This document shows positions 1 through 7,984 of a stretch of 64,000 bases of DNA, piece by piece (position 1 is the first letter of the stretch; every line of letters begins with the position of its first letter). Made by a program: the position numbers and the translations under genes. Below the pieces are notes generated by a model. That model was given only the letters and a program-made list of their open reading frames with translations, was not told the origin of the DNA and did not search any database. This DNA is from Candidatus Kapaibacterium sp. (GTDB lineage: Bacteria; Bacteroidota; Ignavibacteria; Kapaibacteriales; UBA2268): positions 310,001 through 374,000 of the forward strand of contig JAMLHE010000001.1 in NCBI GenBank assembly GCA_023957315.1, in the 5' to 3' direction.

Positions 1-650
1 GTGGCGACGGTTGGGCTTATGACATCGGTTACGGTGGATTAGACCACGTATTGGCATCCGGTAAAAATGTGAATATCTTAGTTCTCGATACCGAAGTATA
101 TTCAAATACCGGAGGTCAGACTTCAAAAGCAACACCTTTAAGTGCAGTAGCAAAATTCTCAGCCGGTGGCAAAGCAACTCAGAAGAAAGATTTAGGTTCG
201 ATGGCGATGGCTTACGGCAATGTCTATGTAGCATCGGTAGCCTTCGGAGCTAAAGACGAGCATACTTTGAAAGCATTCCTCGAAGCTGAAGCCCATGATG
301 GTCCTTCGATAATCATTGCATATAGTCATTGTATCGCTCACGGTATTGATATGAGCCGCCCACTTGCACAACACAAACTTGCAGTTGATTCGGGTCAATG
401 GTTACTTTACAGATACAATCCGAATCTGGTTGACCAAGGTAAAAATCCTTTGATTTTAGATTCGAAGCAACCAAAAATTGGCGTTCGTGAGTTTATGCAA
501 AGCGAAGGAAGATTCCAAATGTTGATGAAGAGCAACCCCAAAGTAGCAGAAGTTTTATTCAAAACTGCACAAGAACAAGTGAACGAAAGATTCGCTAAAT
601 ATAAATTCATGGCTGAACGTACTAATGCTCCTGTTGAAGAGCAAAAATAA
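1..650 (+). CDS. nifJ: Pyruvate:ferredoxin oxidoreductase, C-terminal part (cut by window edge)
   Basis: Only the last 215 or so residues of a protein that is normally about 1,200 residues are present. The reading frame is open from base 3 with no start, so the gene begins outside the window. The visible part opens with the thiamine diphosphate/Mg2+ binding motif GDGWAYDIGYGGLDHVLASG, followed by LDTEVYSNTGGQTSKATP, both hallmarks of the C-terminal TPP domain of single-chain pyruvate:ferredoxin (flavodoxin) oxidoreductase. The enzyme converts pyruvate and CoA to acetyl-CoA and CO2 while reducing ferredoxin, in the cytoplasm. It sits 67 bases upstream of a flavoprotein gene and near KorAB, so this is a ferredoxin-linked central-carbon cluster. 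Confidence 0.95.
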   Translation, partial: GDGWAYDIGYGGLDHVLASGKNVNILVLDTEVYSNTGGQTSKATPLSAVAKFSAGGKATQKKDLGSMAMAYGNVYVASVAFGAKDEHTLKAFLEAEAHDGPSIIIAYSHCIAHGIDMSRPLAQHKLAVDSGQWLLYRYNPNLVDQGKNPLILDSKQPKIGVREFMQSEGRFQMLMKSNPKVAEVLFKTAQEQVNERFAKYKFMAERTNAPVEEQK

Positions 651-717
651 ATCCGGAAGCGGAGCAATCCGCTTCTATAATTCTATTGAAAATTAAAAAA
701 TTTAATTGGAGTAAATT

Positions 718-1716
718 ATGGACTTGAAAACAAAATACATGGGCATGACTCTTAAGTCGCCACTTGTCGTATCTGCTTCGCCATTATCAAGAACTTTGGA
801 CGGTATCAAGAAAATCGAAGATGCCGGCGCTTCAGCTCTCGTGATGTATTCAATCTTCGAAGAGCAAATCAAATTCGACCAAAAGGAACTCTTTTATCAT
901 ACCACACAAGGTACAGAAGCTTTTGCGGAATCATTGAGCTATTTTCCCGATACAAGTGACTACAATCTTGGTCCGGACGAATATCTTGAGCTTATTCGCA
1001 AAGCAAAAGAAAGTGTGAAAATCCCTGTCATTGCCAGTATTAACGGCACTACAGTAGGTGGATGGACTGACTTTGCAAAGCAAATGCAAGGTGCCGGTGC
1101 CGATGCTATCGAATTGAATATTTACAATATCCCAACCGATTTGGACAAAACAGGTGCAGAAATCGAAAACGATTATGTAGAAATCCTGAAATCTGTGAAA
1201 GCAGCTGTCAGCATTCCTGTCGCACTCAAACTTAGCCCATTTTTCTCGAATATGGCAAATATGGCTAAAAGATTTGATGCCGCAGGTGCAGATGCACTTG
1301 TCCTATTCAATCGCTTTTATCAACCCGATATTAATTTGGAAGAACTCGAAGTAGAGCCACATATAATATTGAGCAACCCAACCGATTTGCGTTTGCCAAT
1401 GAGATGGATTGCGATACTTAAGGGCAGAATCTTCTCTGACCTCGCAGCTACAAGTGGCATCCACTACGGCGAAGATGTAATCAAAATGATGCTCGTTGGA
1501 GCTAACGTTACTATGCTTTGTTCTACATTACTCCGCTACGGTGTAGATTATATCAAAGACATCGAAGAAGAAATGGTAGAATGGATGACCGAACACGAAT
1601 ACGAATCAATTATGCAAATGCAAGGAAGTATGAGCCAACTCAACATCCCCGACCCAAGTTCTTACGAAAGAGCCCAATATATGAAAGCTTTGAATAATTA
1701 CGTATTGAATTATTGA
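718..1716 (+). CDS. Dihydroorotate dehydrogenase-like FMN protein
   Basis: This 332-residue protein has the TIM-barrel layout of class 1 dihydroorotate dehydrogenases: an N-terminal KYMGMTLKSPLVVSASPL strand, PVIASING around residue 103, GADAIELN around 127 and the phosphate/FMN region VALKLSP with Lys171. The segment that carries the catalytic cysteine in true class 1 enzymes (LNISCPN) reads LNIYNIPT at residues 133-140, so the cysteine and the substrate-binding Asn are gone. I infer an FMN oxidoreductase of unknown substrate, not a pyrimidine enzyme. It follows the pyruvate:ferredoxin oxidoreductase gene closely, which suggests co-transcription and a redox role with ferredoxin. A strong hairpin terminator follows. 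Confidence 0.85.
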   Translation: MDLKTKYMGMTLKSPLVVSASPLSRTLDGIKKIEDAGASALVMYSIFEEQIKFDQKELFYHTTQGTEAFAESLSYFPDTSDYNLGPDEYLELIRKAKESVKIPVIASINGTTVGGWTDFAKQMQGAGADAIELNIYNIPTDLDKTGAEIENDYVEILKSVKAAVSIPVALKLSPFFSNMANMAKRFDAAGADALVLFNRFYQPDINLEELEVEPHIILSNPTDLRLPMRWIAILKGRIFSDLAATSGIHYGEDVIKMMLVGANVTMLCSTLLRYGVDYIKDIEEEMVEWMTEHEYESIMQMQGSMSQLNIPDPSSYERAQYMKALNNYVLNY

Positions 1717-1742
1717 TTAAATTTGTAATTAGCAATGTAAAA

Positions 1743-1786
1743 TTGTCATTCTTATCATCTTTATGGTAAGAATGACAAAATTTTTG
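1743..1786 (+). terminator. Rho-independent terminator after the DHOD-like gene
   Basis: A perfect 12-bp inverted repeat (TTGTCATTCTTA at 1743-1754 pairing with 1767-1778) encloses a 12-base loop and is followed by AATTTTTG on the plus strand. It lies 27 bases past the stop codon and separates this unit from korAB. Confidence 0.75.
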
Positions 1787-1865
1787 CGACTAAAACCAAT
1801 ACATTGCTCAACAGTTATATTAGAAGTTAAGTTATTTGCTTGTTTAAAAAATAAAAAAGTTTGAC

Positions 1866-3713
1866 ATGGAACAGCAATTTGTAGAAGTCGAAAAAGCTGT
1901 AATTCGATTTGCCGGAGACTCCGGTGATGGCATGCAGCTGACAGGAACTCAATTCTCGGATACTTCCGCAGAAATGGGTAACATCGTTAACACCTTTCCT
2001 GATTACCCGTCAGAAATCAGGGCTCCCGAAGGGACTTTGTATGGCGTCAGTGCCTACCAAGTTCATTTTGGTGCAACAAGAACAAACACCCCGGGTGATA
2101 AAATAGATGTGCTTGTGGCTATGAACGCAGCGTCACTCAAGGTAAATTTGAAAGACGTCAAGAAACACGGTATCTTACTTTTGAATAAAGCCGGATTTAA
2201 GGATAAAAATCTTAAATTGGCAAAGTACGAAAAGAATCCAATCGAAGACGGTAGCCTTGCAGATTACCAGGTTTTTGCATACGACATAAACGAACAAGTA
2301 CGCAGAGTACTCGAAGATTTTGATTTGCCGCCGAAAATGATAGACCGCACGAAGAATCTTTTCGCACTCGGTCTTGCATATTGGCTATTCGACAGACCAT
2401 TAGAACCAACTCAAATTTGGCTCAATAAGAAATTTGGCAAAAACGAAACAATTCGCGATGCAAACCTGAAAGTATTCAAAGCCGGTTACAATTTTGGAGC
2501 AATGGGTCAAGATTTGGCTGTTCGCTATATCGTTAAACCTGCAGATTTGCGAAAAGGAATTTACCGCAACATTACAGGCAATAATGCAGTCGCATTGGGC
2601 TTGGCAGTTGCTGCAAATAGAGCAGGTTTACCATTATTCTTAGGCTCTTACCCTATCACTCCGGCAACTGAAATTTTGCATTTCATCTCCGGATATAAGC
2701 AATATGGCGTAAAGCATATGCAAATGGAAGACGAAATCGCAGGTATTACATCGGCAATCGGCGCCTCCTATGGTGGAGCATTAGCCGCTACTACAACCAG
2801 CGGTCCCGGTCTGTCTCTCAAGGTGGAAGCAATGGGTCTTGCTGTAATGCTCGAATTGCCATTGGTCGTTGTTGATGTTCAAAGAGCCGGTCCGAGTACA
2901 GGTTTACCAACTAAACCGGAGCAATCCGATTTGTTGATGGCACTTTGGGGTCGCCATGGCGAAGCACCAATTCCTGTCCTTGCAGCAAGCACAGCAACTG
3001 ATTGTTTCGATATGACAATCGAAGCAGCAAGAATTGCAATCAAATACATGACTCCTGTTATTTTGCTTACAGACGGTTATATTGCACAAGGCTCGGAAGC
3101 ATGGAAAGTTCCGACATTAGATGAACTCCCTGAAATCGGGATTAAATTTGCTACAGATAAAGAAACATACGCTCCATACAAACGCAATCCTGAAACTTTG
3201 GCTCGTCCTTGGGCTGTGCCCGGCACACCGGGATTGGAGCACAGAATCGGCGGATTGGAAAAGGATAATATCACAGGTTTAGTATCTCATGACCCGATGA
3301 ATCACCAAAGAATGTGCGAAATTCGCGCCGAAAAAGTCGAAAGAATCGTTCAAGATATTCCCGACTTAGTGGTTGATGGTGATGAAAGCGGAGAATTACT
3401 CCTTGTGACATGGGGCAGCACTTGGGGCTCGGCAAGAAATGCTTTGGCATCGCTCAGAGAAAAGGACGTGAAAATATCTCACGTACACTTGAAATATCTC
3501 AATCCATTACCTGCTAATTTAGGTGATATTATGAGTAATTTCAAGCAAATTCTTGTTCCTGAAATGAATCTCGGACAACTCAAAATTTTGCTACAATACA
3601 AATACATGCGTCCTATCATCGGTCTGAACAAAGTTCAGGGAAATACTTTTACTGCAGAAGAAATTGCCAATAAAATTGAAGAAATATTACTTTCCGAAGG
3701 AGTCTCAAAATGA
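1866..3713 (+). CDS. korA: 2-oxoacid:ferredoxin oxidoreductase, fused gamma/alpha subunit
   Basis: This 615-residue protein joins an N-terminal gamma domain (about 1-200; FAGDSGDGMQLTGTQF near residue 15, FPDYPSEIRAPEGTLYGVSA) to an alpha (pyrimidine-binding) domain with GSYPITPATEILHFIS, TTTSGPGLSLKVEAMGLAV and QRAGPSTGLPTKPEQSD. This order and length are those of KorA of 2-oxoglutarate:ferredoxin oxidoreductase. With KorB it oxidises 2-oxoglutarate to succinyl-CoA, or runs in reverse, using ferredoxin in the cytoplasm. Its stop overlaps the korB start by four bases (ATGA), so the subunits are translationally coupled. Exact 2-oxoacid specificity cannot be read from the sequence. Confidence 0.93.
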   Translation: MEQQFVEVEKAVIRFAGDSGDGMQLTGTQFSDTSAEMGNIVNTFPDYPSEIRAPEGTLYGVSAYQVHFGATRTNTPGDKIDVLVAMNAASLKVNLKDVKKHGILLLNKAGFKDKNLKLAKYEKNPIEDGSLADYQVFAYDINEQVRRVLEDFDLPPKMIDRTKNLFALGLAYWLFDRPLEPTQIWLNKKFGKNETIRDANLKVFKAGYNFGAMGQDLAVRYIVKPADLRKGIYRNITGNNAVALGLAVAANRAGLPLFLGSYPITPATEILHFISGYKQYGVKHMQMEDEIAGITSAIGASYGGALAATTTSGPGLSLKVEAMGLAVMLELPLVVVDVQRAGPSTGLPTKPEQSDLLMALWGRHGEAPIPVLAASTATDCFDMTIEAARIAIKYMTPVILLTDGYIAQGSEAWKVPTLDELPEIGIKFATDKETYAPYKRNPETLARPWAVPGTPGLEHRIGGLEKDNITGLVSHDPMNHQRMCEIRAEKVERIVQDIPDLVVDGDESGELLLVTWGSTWGSARNALASLREKDVKISHVHLKYLNPLPANLGDIMSNFKQILVPEMNLGQLKILLQYKYMRPIIGLNKVQGNTFTAEEIANKIEEILLSEGVSK

Positions 3714-4759
3714 CAACCCAACTTGATTTATTGATACATAAAGAATACGGCGAAATACCGCAATACACTCCCAAAGATTTCAAAGCGAATATTGATGTGC
3801 GTTGGTGCGCCGGATGTGGTGGATACTCTATTTTGGCTCAAGTCCAAAGAATAATGCCGGATATCGGTGTCCCCAAGGAAAAAATCGTATTCGTCTCCGG
3901 AATTGGCTGTTCGAGCCGTTTCCCGTACTACATGGATGTTTACGGATTCCATTCAATCCATGGGCGTGCATTAGCAGTAGCTTCCGGGCTGAAAGTGGCT
4001 CGTCCTGATTTATCGGTATGGGTGGCAACCGGCGATGGCGATTGCATGAGTATTGGTGGCAATCACATGATTCATGCTTCTCGCAGAAATGTGGACATCA
4101 ACGTGATTATGTTCAACAACGAAATTTATTCGCTCACCAAAGGGCAGTTCTCCCCCACTTCACGCGTTGGGCAAAAGACGAAATCGTCACCATTCGGTGT
4201 ATTAGACGACCCGTTCAACCCATCGTCATTGGCATTGGGTTCGGGCTCTACATTTGTAGCCCGCGGATATGACAATAATCCTTCGCACATGAAGCACCTG
4301 TTCCAAAGAGCAGCGCAACATAAAGGATTTTCTTTTGTAGAAATTTATGCAAATTGCGTGATTTTCAATGACGGTGCTTTCGACGAATACACTCGCAAAG
4401 AGACTCGCCCAACAAGCACAATCAATTTGGAACACGGCAAACCACTCGTTTTTGGATTCAAAAACGAATTAGGTATCATCATGGACGGCTACAAACCAAA
4501 AGTGGTCAATCTCGACGAAGGTAAATACTCAGTGAACGATTTGATTGTCCATAACGAGCAAGATTCAACATTAGCATTAATCTTGTCCGATATGTCATTC
4601 AATCCCGAATTACCACGTCCGATGGGCGTAATTTATGCTGAATCGAAACCAACTTACGACCAAAAAGTTACTTGGCAAATCAATGATTTAATCGAACGCA
4701 AAGGTGAAGGCAACTTAGACGACCTAATGCGCGGCGATGAATGGTGGGAAATCAAGTAA
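3710..4759 (+). CDS. korB: 2-oxoacid:ferredoxin oxidoreductase, beta subunit
   Basis: The 349-residue beta subunit binds thiamine diphosphate. It has the early WCAGCGG motif (Cys pair near residues 33-36, a usual iron-sulfur/TPP region of KorB), VSGIGCSSRFPYY, the RALAVASGLK helix, GDGDCMSIGGNH (TPP/Mg2+ site) and NNEIYSLTKGQFSPTS. The start is fixed by the ATGA overlap with korA. A G/C-rich hairpin with a long T run follows 27 bases later, ending the two-gene operon. In this lineage the complex probably serves the TCA cycle with ferredoxin in place of a 2-oxoglutarate dehydrogenase; direction of flux is inference. Confidence 0.93.
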   Translation: MTTQLDLLIHKEYGEIPQYTPKDFKANIDVRWCAGCGGYSILAQVQRIMPDIGVPKEKIVFVSGIGCSSRFPYYMDVYGFHSIHGRALAVASGLKVARPDLSVWVATGDGDCMSIGGNHMIHASRRNVDINVIMFNNEIYSLTKGQFSPTSRVGQKTKSSPFGVLDDPFNPSSLALGSGSTFVARGYDNNPSHMKHLFQRAAQHKGFSFVEIYANCVIFNDGAFDEYTRKETRPTSTINLEHGKPLVFGFKNELGIIMDGYKPKVVNLDEGKYSVNDLIVHNEQDSTLALILSDMSFNPELPRPMGVIYAESKPTYDQKVTWQINDLIERKGEGNLDDLMRGDEWWEIK

Positions 4760-4786
4760 TCATATTTTTTTATGATTTTTATAAAA

Positions 4787-4816
4787 GGGGCTGGAAGCAG
4801 CCTCTTTTTTTTTTTT
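4787..4816 (+). terminator. Rho-independent terminator of korAB
   Basis: GGGGCTG at 4787-4793 pairs (one G-T) with CAGCCTC at 4798-4804 across a GAAG loop, followed by about a dozen T residues on the plus strand. Confidence 0.85.
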
Positions 4817-4867
4817 GCTTCCTCCGTCCTAAAAAAGGTTTACAGAACACCTACTAACCAGATGATT

Positions 4868-5023
4868 GTAGGGATAGAACAGCGTTCTGTCCAATGATTA
4901 CAGACTCAATATTCATCCGATGACTTGGAGTCATCGGATGAATTAATCTACAACATCAATTTTCCTAACCCACGGTTGAAACCGTGGGCTATGTTTTGGT
5001 CAGAACGCTGTTGCAATCCCTAC
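4868..5023. repeat. Composite intergenic palindromic repeat, copy A
   Basis: This 156-base block has near-identical inverted ends: GTAGGGATAGAACAGCGTTC at its left and the complement of GTAGGGATTGCAACAGCGTT at its right. Inside are a perfect palindrome at 4911-4943 (15-base arms ATTCATCCGATGACT around TGG) and a second hairpin at 4969-4988 (CCCACGGTT/AACCGTGGG) followed by GCTATGTTTTGG. Both inner modules recur at 6990-7244, 51428-51649 and 53078-53243 in this window. No gene is present between korB and the next coding region; with the neighbouring hairpins this repeat fills most of the 433-base gap at 4760-5192. Confidence 0.85.
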
Positions 5024-5039
5024 ATTTCAGTTGTGCCTC

Positions 5040-5112
5040 GTCATTCCGAACGAAGTGAAGAATCAAGTTTTCAAGAAAGGCATGGATTCTTCACTTCGTC
5101 TTTCAGAATGAC
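5040..5112. repeat. Intergenic inverted repeat (CATTC..GAAGAATC type)
   Basis: GTCATTCCGAACGAAGTGAA at the left and its approximate complement (GATTCTTCACTTCG...CAGAATGAC) at the right form a long hairpin with an internal loop. A shorter relative, ATGGATTCTTCGACTTCG followed by TCTTCAGAATGACC, lies at 7089-7122. Both lie directly beside copies of the other repeat modules. Confidence 0.75.
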
Positions 5113-5123
5113 AAATACTTATC

Positions 5124-5146
5124 CCGTCAGGTGTAATACCTGACGG
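5124..5146. repeat. Perfect palindrome downstream of the T9SS beta-helix gene
   Basis: CCGTCAGGT and ACCTGACGG are perfect 9-base arms around GTAAT. It lies 46 bases beyond the stop of the minus-strand gene at 5193, where a terminator would be, but has no T run on that side. Confidence 0.6.
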
Positions 5147-5192
5147 AACAAATTGTAATCATCAAAATCATTTTAATCAAAAAAATCATAGT

Positions 5193-6809
5193 TCAGACTT
5201 TCACAAACTTCCGGGTTTTGTCGCCAATACGGAGGAAATAGACTCCGGGCGGAAGGTGCGAAACGTCAATTCTTTGTAGAGACACGGCATGCCATGTCTC
5301 TACGGTCATAACACAATCGCCTAAAGTATTGAGAATTTGAATCTCAGAATCATTTTCAACCATACGGTTAACCGTATGGTTGATAGAAGAGAATCTAATT
5401 TCAATATATTCCGTTGCGGGGTTGGGGAATATGCCAAAAGCAATATCAAATTCTTCGACTGAGACTGCATCTTGATTGACGTTGAATTCATAGGCGCCAA
5501 TGTCAATTGTCCCTTCAGTTCCATCATGACCGTTCAATTTTCGTGGAAATTTTGAACCGCGGATGTCGAAAGGCTCATTATTAGCATGTAATGGAATTGA
5601 CGACCCGGCATCTAAGCAAGGCGAGGTCTGCTGTATCATGTAAGGATGCTCCCCTGTACCGACAAATTTCGGGTTTTGACTTTTCGTATCTGATATCACA
5701 AAACAATTACCTGACTGTGAACTATATCCACCACCTAAGATACTATGATGTATATATACTTTGCCCGTATTTTCCGAAGTTGTGGAACTGACATAGACAC
5801 CAAAGATTTCATTAGATGCACTATGAGTGGCGGTAATGTTTCCGAAAATTATAGAATTGAGTATAGTAACATCGCCGGCAGGTAACACCATTTCTTGTGT
5901 ATTTTGCGACCATAAAAAAAGTCCACCACCAAACTCATTTGAAGTATTGTCGGCAATTGTACAATTGTATATATTGAGACCTGATGTTTTCGTAGTATTG
6001 AAATATCCATCAATACCACCACCGCTTTTTTCAATCGCTCGATTACGTGCAATTACACAATTCACTAATTTGACATCAGCATAAATACTCATCCCACCAC
6101 CGCTTTGTTGAGCGATATTATCAATAAGCATAGAATTATTTAATTCCAATTTTGCATTTCCTGAACTTCTGTTGGCATTAAAAACTCCAATTGCAGCACC
6201 GTAATCGGCAAAGTTATGCTTGAAGATACAATTATTTATCTGTAGTATGTTGCCCATTAAAAATACTCCGCCTCCAAAGCCAAATGGGTTTTTATTTTCA
6301 TCTGTTTTCAGTGCATGCCCGTTTCTGATTACAAAACCATCTAAAACGTTTTGAGCGTTTAAATTTAAAAAATCAGGCATGTAAAACACATGAAAACAGT
6401 TATCTTCCCGATTTTCCCACATCATTTCGGTCTCGTTCCAATGGTCATCGTCGTTCAAATCACCACATAGAATCGTTTGGTGCTTATAGTGGTCTCTATC
6501 CTCGAAAGTTGGCTCACAATCGGCAGGAAATCCACCAAATAAACCAACACCGGACTTCAATTTAAAATGCTTGCCCTGCTCTCCAATGTTCAATCCGTAA
6601 TCATATGTAGGTTTGTAGATTCCTTCGGCGACCCATATTTGGTCACCTTCTTGAGCCATATCGAGAGCCTTCTGTAAAGTTAAAAAGGGTTCATTCCAAG
6701 ATAGCCCGCTGTTTTCATCGTTGCCATCTATTTTGACGTGGTAAATCGAACAAAAGGCATTAATTGATAAAATCAAAAAGATTGTAAAAATTGTAGATAG
6801 AGACTTCAT
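5193..6809 (-). CDS. Secreted right-handed beta-helix protein with T9SS sorting domain
   Basis: A 538-residue exported protein. Residues 1-20 form a signal peptide (MKSLSTIFTIFLILSINAFC). The body begins with the YHVKIDGNDENSGLSWNEPF / TLQKALDMAQEGDQIWVAEG pattern typical of choice-of-anchor Q and polymorphic outer-membrane-type beta-helices. It then repeats turns with a GGG step (FGGGVFLMG, SGGGMSIYA, SGGGIDGYF, FGGGLFLWS) between Asn-rich strands. The last 85 or so residues are a type IX secretion sorting domain (FPNPATEYIEI ... LPPGVYFLRIGDKTRKFVKV), so it is carried across the outer membrane and anchored or released. Two DNA palindromes lie in frame inside that domain. The repeated turns suggest a surface adhesin or polysaccharide-binding role; the ligand is unknown. 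Confidence 0.88.
   Translation of the reverse strand: MKSLSTIFTIFLILSINAFCSIYHVKIDGNDENSGLSWNEPFLTLQKALDMAQEGDQIWVAEGIYKPTYDYGLNIGEQGKHFKLKSGVGLFGGFPADCEPTFEDRDHYKHQTILCGDLNDDDHWNETEMMWENREDNCFHVFYMPDFLNLNAQNVLDGFVIRNGHALKTDENKNPFGFGGGVFLMGNILQINNCIFKHNFADYGAAIGVFNANRSSGNAKLELNNSMLIDNIAQQSGGGMSIYADVKLVNCVIARNRAIEKSGGGIDGYFNTTKTSGLNIYNCTIADNTSNEFGGGLFLWSQNTQEMVLPAGDVTILNSIIFGNITATHSASNEIFGVYVSSTTSENTGKVYIHHSILGGGYSSQSGNCFVISDTKSQNPKFVGTGEHPYMIQQTSPCLDAGSSIPLHANNEPFDIRGSKFPRKLNGHDGTEGTIDIGAYEFNVNQDAVSVEEFDIAFGIFPNPATEYIEIRFSSINHTVNRMVENDSEIQILNTLGDCVMTVETWHAVSLQRIDVSHLPPGVYFLRIGDKTRKFVKV
5276..5303. repeat. Palindrome inside the T9SS domain coding sequence (1)
   Basis: Arms GTAGAGACACGGCA and TGCCATGTCTCTAC are complementary except at one base. 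On the minus strand it encodes TVETWHAVSLQ in the sorting domain without breaking the frame. Confidence 0.8.
5357..5382. repeat. Perfect palindrome inside the T9SS domain coding sequence (2)
   Basis: CAACCATACGGTT followed directly by AACCGTATGGTTG is a perfect 26-base palindrome. On the minus strand it encodes about INHTVNRMVE, between the conserved strand EIRFSS and the next strand EIQILNTLG. Confidence 0.85.
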
Positions 6810-6989
6810 CTATGACTCCTAAGCATTGTTAATAAGCTCAATTCACATAAATCTCGAATTTGTTAAATTCGTACTAAACTTATATACCATAAAAAAAGAA
6901 ATCGGACAAAATTTGTAAGCATTTATATATTTTAAGGTTCTAAAGAGAAAATAAATACAGGAACACCCTAATCAAATGGTTGTCTCAAT

Positions 6990-7074
6990 ATTCATCCGAT
7001 GACTTGGAATCAACCGATGAATTATCTCAAACAAATGTGCTGCACATGTGAACTTGGAGTCATCGGATGAATTA
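6990..7074. repeat. Intergenic palindromic repeat, long form (copy B)
   Basis: ATTCATCCGATGACTTGG at the left pairs with AGTCATCGGATGAAT at the right, with about 50 bases between that contain a smaller hairpin CAAATGTGC/TGCACATGTG (7032-7050). The unit matches the reverse complement of 51521-51604 almost base for base and is a long form of the short palindrome at 4911-4943. The 451-base gap at 6810-7260 holds only this, the modules at 7089-7122 and 7176-7244, and AT-rich sequence (6810-6960) that should carry the promoter of the minus-strand gene ending at 6809. Confidence 0.85.
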
Positions 7075-7088
7075 ATCAAGGTTGAAAG

Positions 7089-7122
7089 TCATGGATTCTT
7101 CGACTTCGTCTTCAGAATGACC
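7089..7122. repeat. Short copy of the GATTCTTC..CAGAATGAC hairpin
   Basis: The sequence ATGGATTCTTCGACTTCG followed by TCTTCAGAATGACC is close to the right arm of the repeat at 5040-5112, but the partner arm is absent here. Confidence 0.6.
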
Positions 7123-7175
7123 AATACAACTCTTAGAGTTCTTTGCGAATTCTTTGTGGTTAAATGAATTCTCCA

Positions 7176-7244
7176 CCCACGAATAAATTCATGGGCTATG
7201 TTTTGGACAGAACGCTGTTGCAGTCCCTACATTTCAGATGTGCC
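7176..7244. repeat. Intergenic repeat module CCCACG..GGGCTATGTTTTGG, copy B
   Basis: The module is CCCACGAATAAATTCATGGG followed by CTATGTTTTGGACAGAACGC, then TGTTGCAGTCCCTACATTTC and AGATGTGCC. The same string of elements occurs at 4969-5035, reversed at 51428-51496, and in part at 53190-53243. It ends just beyond the stop codon of the minus-strand gene at 7261. Confidence 0.85.
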
Positions 7245-7260
7245 ACATCTAAGACAATAG

Positions 7261-7890
7261 TTAATCCAACACTATGCAGATGATGTCGTGCTCGATAATT
7301 TGTTCGCTGATATTTTTGTGTTTGCTGATGAATTGTGACAAGGCTTCGATTGTAGGGTAATCGCCTTCGCCGTTGAAGTATGTCGCATCGTCAATCAGCA
7401 AAACATGCCCGAAGTCTGATTGGAGGATAGCACCTAATTCCTCGTAAATGGGGCAATCCTTATCGCCTTTGGCTGTTATGCCTTGTGAATAATGTCCGTC
7501 AAGCCAAAACAATGTCGGAGCGTTCAGCTTCGGCACCAAATCATATAGCACTTGACCGCTATCACCTTGCAAAATCGTAATATGCGGGAATTTTGCGAAT
7601 CGTTTTTCTGCCATTTTAAATAGCTTCATATCCAATTCCACAGAGTAAATCGAGGTAAATTCTTCCCTCATAGCTTCTACCATGTCGCCTAAATAGGTTC
7701 CGGTTTCGACGAGATTATTGATTTTGTAGCGGTTTTTGTACTTTCTTAATACCGATTGCTTGGCGGAATGTGGCACAGGGGGCGCTTCATTTCCACTATT
7801 GTTTTTATCTCTGAAAATCTGTCTGACACTCTTGAGAAAATTGATTGCCCACGTAGGCAAAAATCTTTTGATGTAAATTACAAGGCTCAT
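7261..7890 (-). CDS. SAM-dependent methyltransferase-like protein
   Basis: A 209-residue protein. After about 60 basic residues of low complexity, NLVETGTYLGDMVEAM (about 60-75) matches the glycine-containing motif I of class I methyltransferases, IYSVELD (about 82-88) the acidic motif that binds the ribose of S-adenosylmethionine, and ILQGDSGQVL (about 104) motif II. FWLDGHYSQG and VLLIDDATYF resemble motif regions of TylF/FkbM-type O-methyltransferases. The substrate is not evident. It stands alone between intergenic repeats and the rpoC terminator, so it appears to be transcribed separately from the RNA polymerase operon. Confidence 0.65.
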   Translation of the reverse strand: MSLVIYIKRFLPTWAINFLKSVRQIFRDKNNSGNEAPPVPHSAKQSVLRKYKNRYKINNLVETGTYLGDMVEAMREEFTSIYSVELDMKLFKMAEKRFAKFPHITILQGDSGQVLYDLVPKLNAPTLFWLDGHYSQGITAKGDKDCPIYEELGAILQSDFGHVLLIDDATYFNGEGDYPTIEALSQFISKHKNISEQIIEHDIICIVLD

Positions 7891-7933
7891 TTTTTAACTC
7901 TTTTTAAGGTTATTATAATATGAATTTGAAATG

Positions 7934-7963
7934 AAAAAACCGCTCCTAATGGAACGGCTTTTT
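7934..7963 (-). terminator. Rho-independent terminator of the rpoBC operon
   Basis: On the minus strand, CCGTTCC and GGAGCGG form a 7-bp stem (one G-T pair) around ATTA, followed by TTTTTT. It lies 27 bases past the rpoC stop. A-rich sequence on the other flank means it could work in both directions. Confidence 0.85.
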
Positions 7964-7984
7964 TATAAATAATTACACCACTAA

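Noticed and set aside
4925..5143. A 72-residue plus-strand open frame after korB
   Set aside because: It consists entirely of the palindromic repeats and has no ribosome site.
4860..5150. A CRISPR array
   Set aside because: The repeats are inverted and of several kinds, with no regular spacers of constant length and no cas genes in the window.
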